A DNA stretch of 16,493 nucleotides. Origin: CAYRGY01 sp964424075. GTDB taxonomy: Bacteria; Patescibacteriota; Gracilibacteria; UBA1369. Position numbers and translations under genes: made by a program. Shown here in pieces: positions 15,259 to 16,493 of the stretch; positions within the stretch are counted from its first letter, which is position 1; every line of letters starts with the position of its first letter. The notes below the pieces were generated by a model. It was not told the origin of the DNA and did no database searches. It saw nothing but the letters and a program-made list of their open reading frames with translations. The stretch spans positions 1 through 16,493 of the forward strand of contig CAYRGY010000008.1 in the NCBI GenBank assembly GCA_964424075.1, given 5' to 3'.

Positions 15259-16493
15259 TTAATTAGAATCCGATTTTAATACTACGTCAACATTAGAACC
15301 GGGAATCTCCATCACTTTAATACCTTCAATAATGGCTTGTTGATTCACTTGCAATGCTGCAATTCGTGATTTTAATTTCAACAATACAGTTTCATAGTTT
15401 TCCAGAAGCTTTTGCATAGCACTCACCTTAGCCTTCAACTCTACATATTTTTGAGCAGACTCAACAAAAGAATCCAACAAAAAATTGGCCTTACTTCCCT
15501 CCAAATTATCAATTGCAGCAAAAAAGTCTCCCTCATAACGATCCTTATCAGGCTGAACACTGGCCAAAGATTCATTTAAACTATCTAAGTTTTCCATGAT
15601 TTCAGCTCTTATCCGCATTCCTTCATCAAATGCATCTTGAGTTTCATTGAAAAATTCCTTAAATTTCAAATCTCTTCTAACTTCACTATTCAAAACATCA
15701 TAGACATCAACTTGATATAGATTTATCAATTGAGACAAAAAGCCAACATAATAGATAAACTTATTAGCAGCCAACAGTTGATCCTGATATAAGCCGTAAT
15801 AAAGAGCTGCTGTCATCCCGGTTTCCCGAATGCGCATCGGCTCAAGCAATTTACCAAAATAATACGCATTACTGAATATCGCCACTGTCAAATCATTCCT
15901 ATTCCCTAAATTGTCACCTACTATTTGAGAAGTTCTAAATAGTGGACTATCAATCAATTCACGATCAACTTCACCCGCAACCTCTCCTTTGGGAATATCA
16001 TCAACTACAACTTGTGGAGATGTACTAAATATTTGCACAAATCTGTCATATAATTTCAATGACGATCCAAACCAAAAAGCTGCAATAACAAGTATAACCA
16101 CTATTACATAAATGAAGATTCGCTTCAAAATTCTACCCAAATCGGGTAATTGAGGCTGATCCTCCTCCAGAGTCTCAGATTTTTGCTCTGCTTTGGATAC
16201 AGCTTTAGTTTCCGCTTCGTCACTGGCCTTAAGACCTCCGGTAATCCAGTCAAAAAATCTACCTAAAAGACCTTGCTCACCGGGCTCTACATCAACAGCT
16301 AGATCTTCCTCAACCAGATGTTGAGTTATTTGATCAGCTTTAACTTGATTTTCTTCCTCATGAACAATTTCAGCCACCTCAGGCTCCGGTGGTAATTCAG
16401 GAGGAGGCTCTGTTGGCGGTGGGGATTCAGGCTCCGGCTCCGGCTTTGGCTGCGGCTCCGGCTTTGGTTGCGGCTTTGGTTGTGGCTGGGGCT
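15259..16493 (-). CDS. Single-pass membrane protein with Pro-rich N-terminus and coiled coil (partial at 5' end)
   Basis: A GTG at 16375-16377 could serve as start, but the frame stays open to the window edge and encodes 38 more residues of patterned sequence (PQPQPKPQPKPEPQPKPEPE, then Pro/Glu-rich). The GTG is therefore probably an internal Val and the true start lies outside. Counting from the GTG, residues 1-80 are acidic and low in complexity, a membrane segment spans about 86-107 (basic GRILKRIF just before it, so the N-terminus is predicted cytoplasmic), and 108-372 form an extracytoplasmic region. This region is helical and probably coiled coil at about 310-350 (VELKAKVSAMQKLLENYETV). 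No catalytic motif or known family is evident. It lies upstream of rel on the same strand, but a separate promoter and dyad lie between them. Confidence 0.75.
   Translation of the reverse strand, partial: PQPQPKPQPKPEPQPKPEPEPESPPPTEPPPELPPEPEVAEIVHEEENQVKADQITQHLVEEDLAVDVEPGEQGLLGRFFDWITGGLKASDEAETKAVSKAEQKSETLEEDQPQLPDLGRILKRIFIYVIVVILVIAAFWFGSSLKLYDRFVQIFSTSPQVVVDDIPKGEVAGEVDRELIDSPLFRTSQIVGDNLGNRNDLTVAIFSNAYYFGKLLEPMRIRETGMTAALYYGLYQDQLLAANKFIYYVGFLSQLINLYQVDVYDVLNSEVRRDLKFKEFFNETQDAFDEGMRIRAEIMENLDSLNESLASVQPDKDRYEGDFFAAIDNLEGSKANFLLDSFVESAQKYVELKAKVSAMQKLLENYETVLLKLKSRIAALQVNQQAIIEGIKVMEIPGSNVDVVLKSDSN
16430..16493 (-). repeat. Degenerate hexamer repeat encoding Pro-Gln/Pro-Lys/Pro-Glu
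   Basis: On the minus strand hexamers of CCN plus CAA, AAG, CAG or GAG repeat up to the window edge, encoding P-Q, P-K and P-E pairs like the spacer of TonB-type proteins. The repeat probably continues outside the window. Confidence 0.75.

Overview
The window looks like a piece of a Patescibacteria (CPR) chromosome, perhaps Peregrinibacteria-like. This placement is inference from gene content: a giant modular secreted protein beside single-copy housekeeping genes, S-layer-homology (SLH) repeats of an unusual type, unknown proline-rich membrane proteins and compact spacing. TGA serves as a normal stop (recO ends in TGA and no frame needs TGA read through), which argues against the Gly-recoded Gracilibacteria/Absconditabacteria. 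No rRNA, tRNA, CRISPR array, insertion sequence or phage gene was seen.

Layout. Positions 1-119 hold the Pro-Ala-rich tail of an upstream gene. Positions 138-6008 (+) encode a 1956-residue exported protein built from Cys-bounded, proline-linked repeats and ending in a solenoid-like C-terminus; a clear intrinsic terminator follows. From 6040 to 10078 four genes run on the minus strand, transcribed in the order gatC, gatA, an SLH-domain protein, holA. A divergent intergenic region (10079-10196) separates them from a plus-strand cluster at 10197-13005: a proline-rich three-helix membrane protein, a RibL-like nucleotidyltransferase, ftsX and recO. Minus-strand rel (RelA/SpoT homologue) converges on recO with a 12-bp overlap. 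Upstream of rel is a minus-strand single-pass membrane protein whose Pro-rich N-terminus runs off the right edge.

How the genes fit together. Most recognised genes are core functions: replication clamp loading (HolA), tRNA-Gln/Asn amidation (GatCA, with no gatB here), divisome control (FtsX, with no ftsE here), recombination repair (RecO) and the stringent response (Rel). The rest are envelope proteins of unknown role.

The most unusual points are: (1) the Rel protein keeps a full synthetase with the RxKD signature of bifunctional enzymes but has lost the catalytic HD residues of its hydrolase domain; (2) a 10-bp-arm dyad sits exactly around a candidate -10 box of rel, like an operator; (3) the giant surface protein with two internal duplications; (4) ftsX without ftsE, overlapping a nucleotidyltransferase gene.
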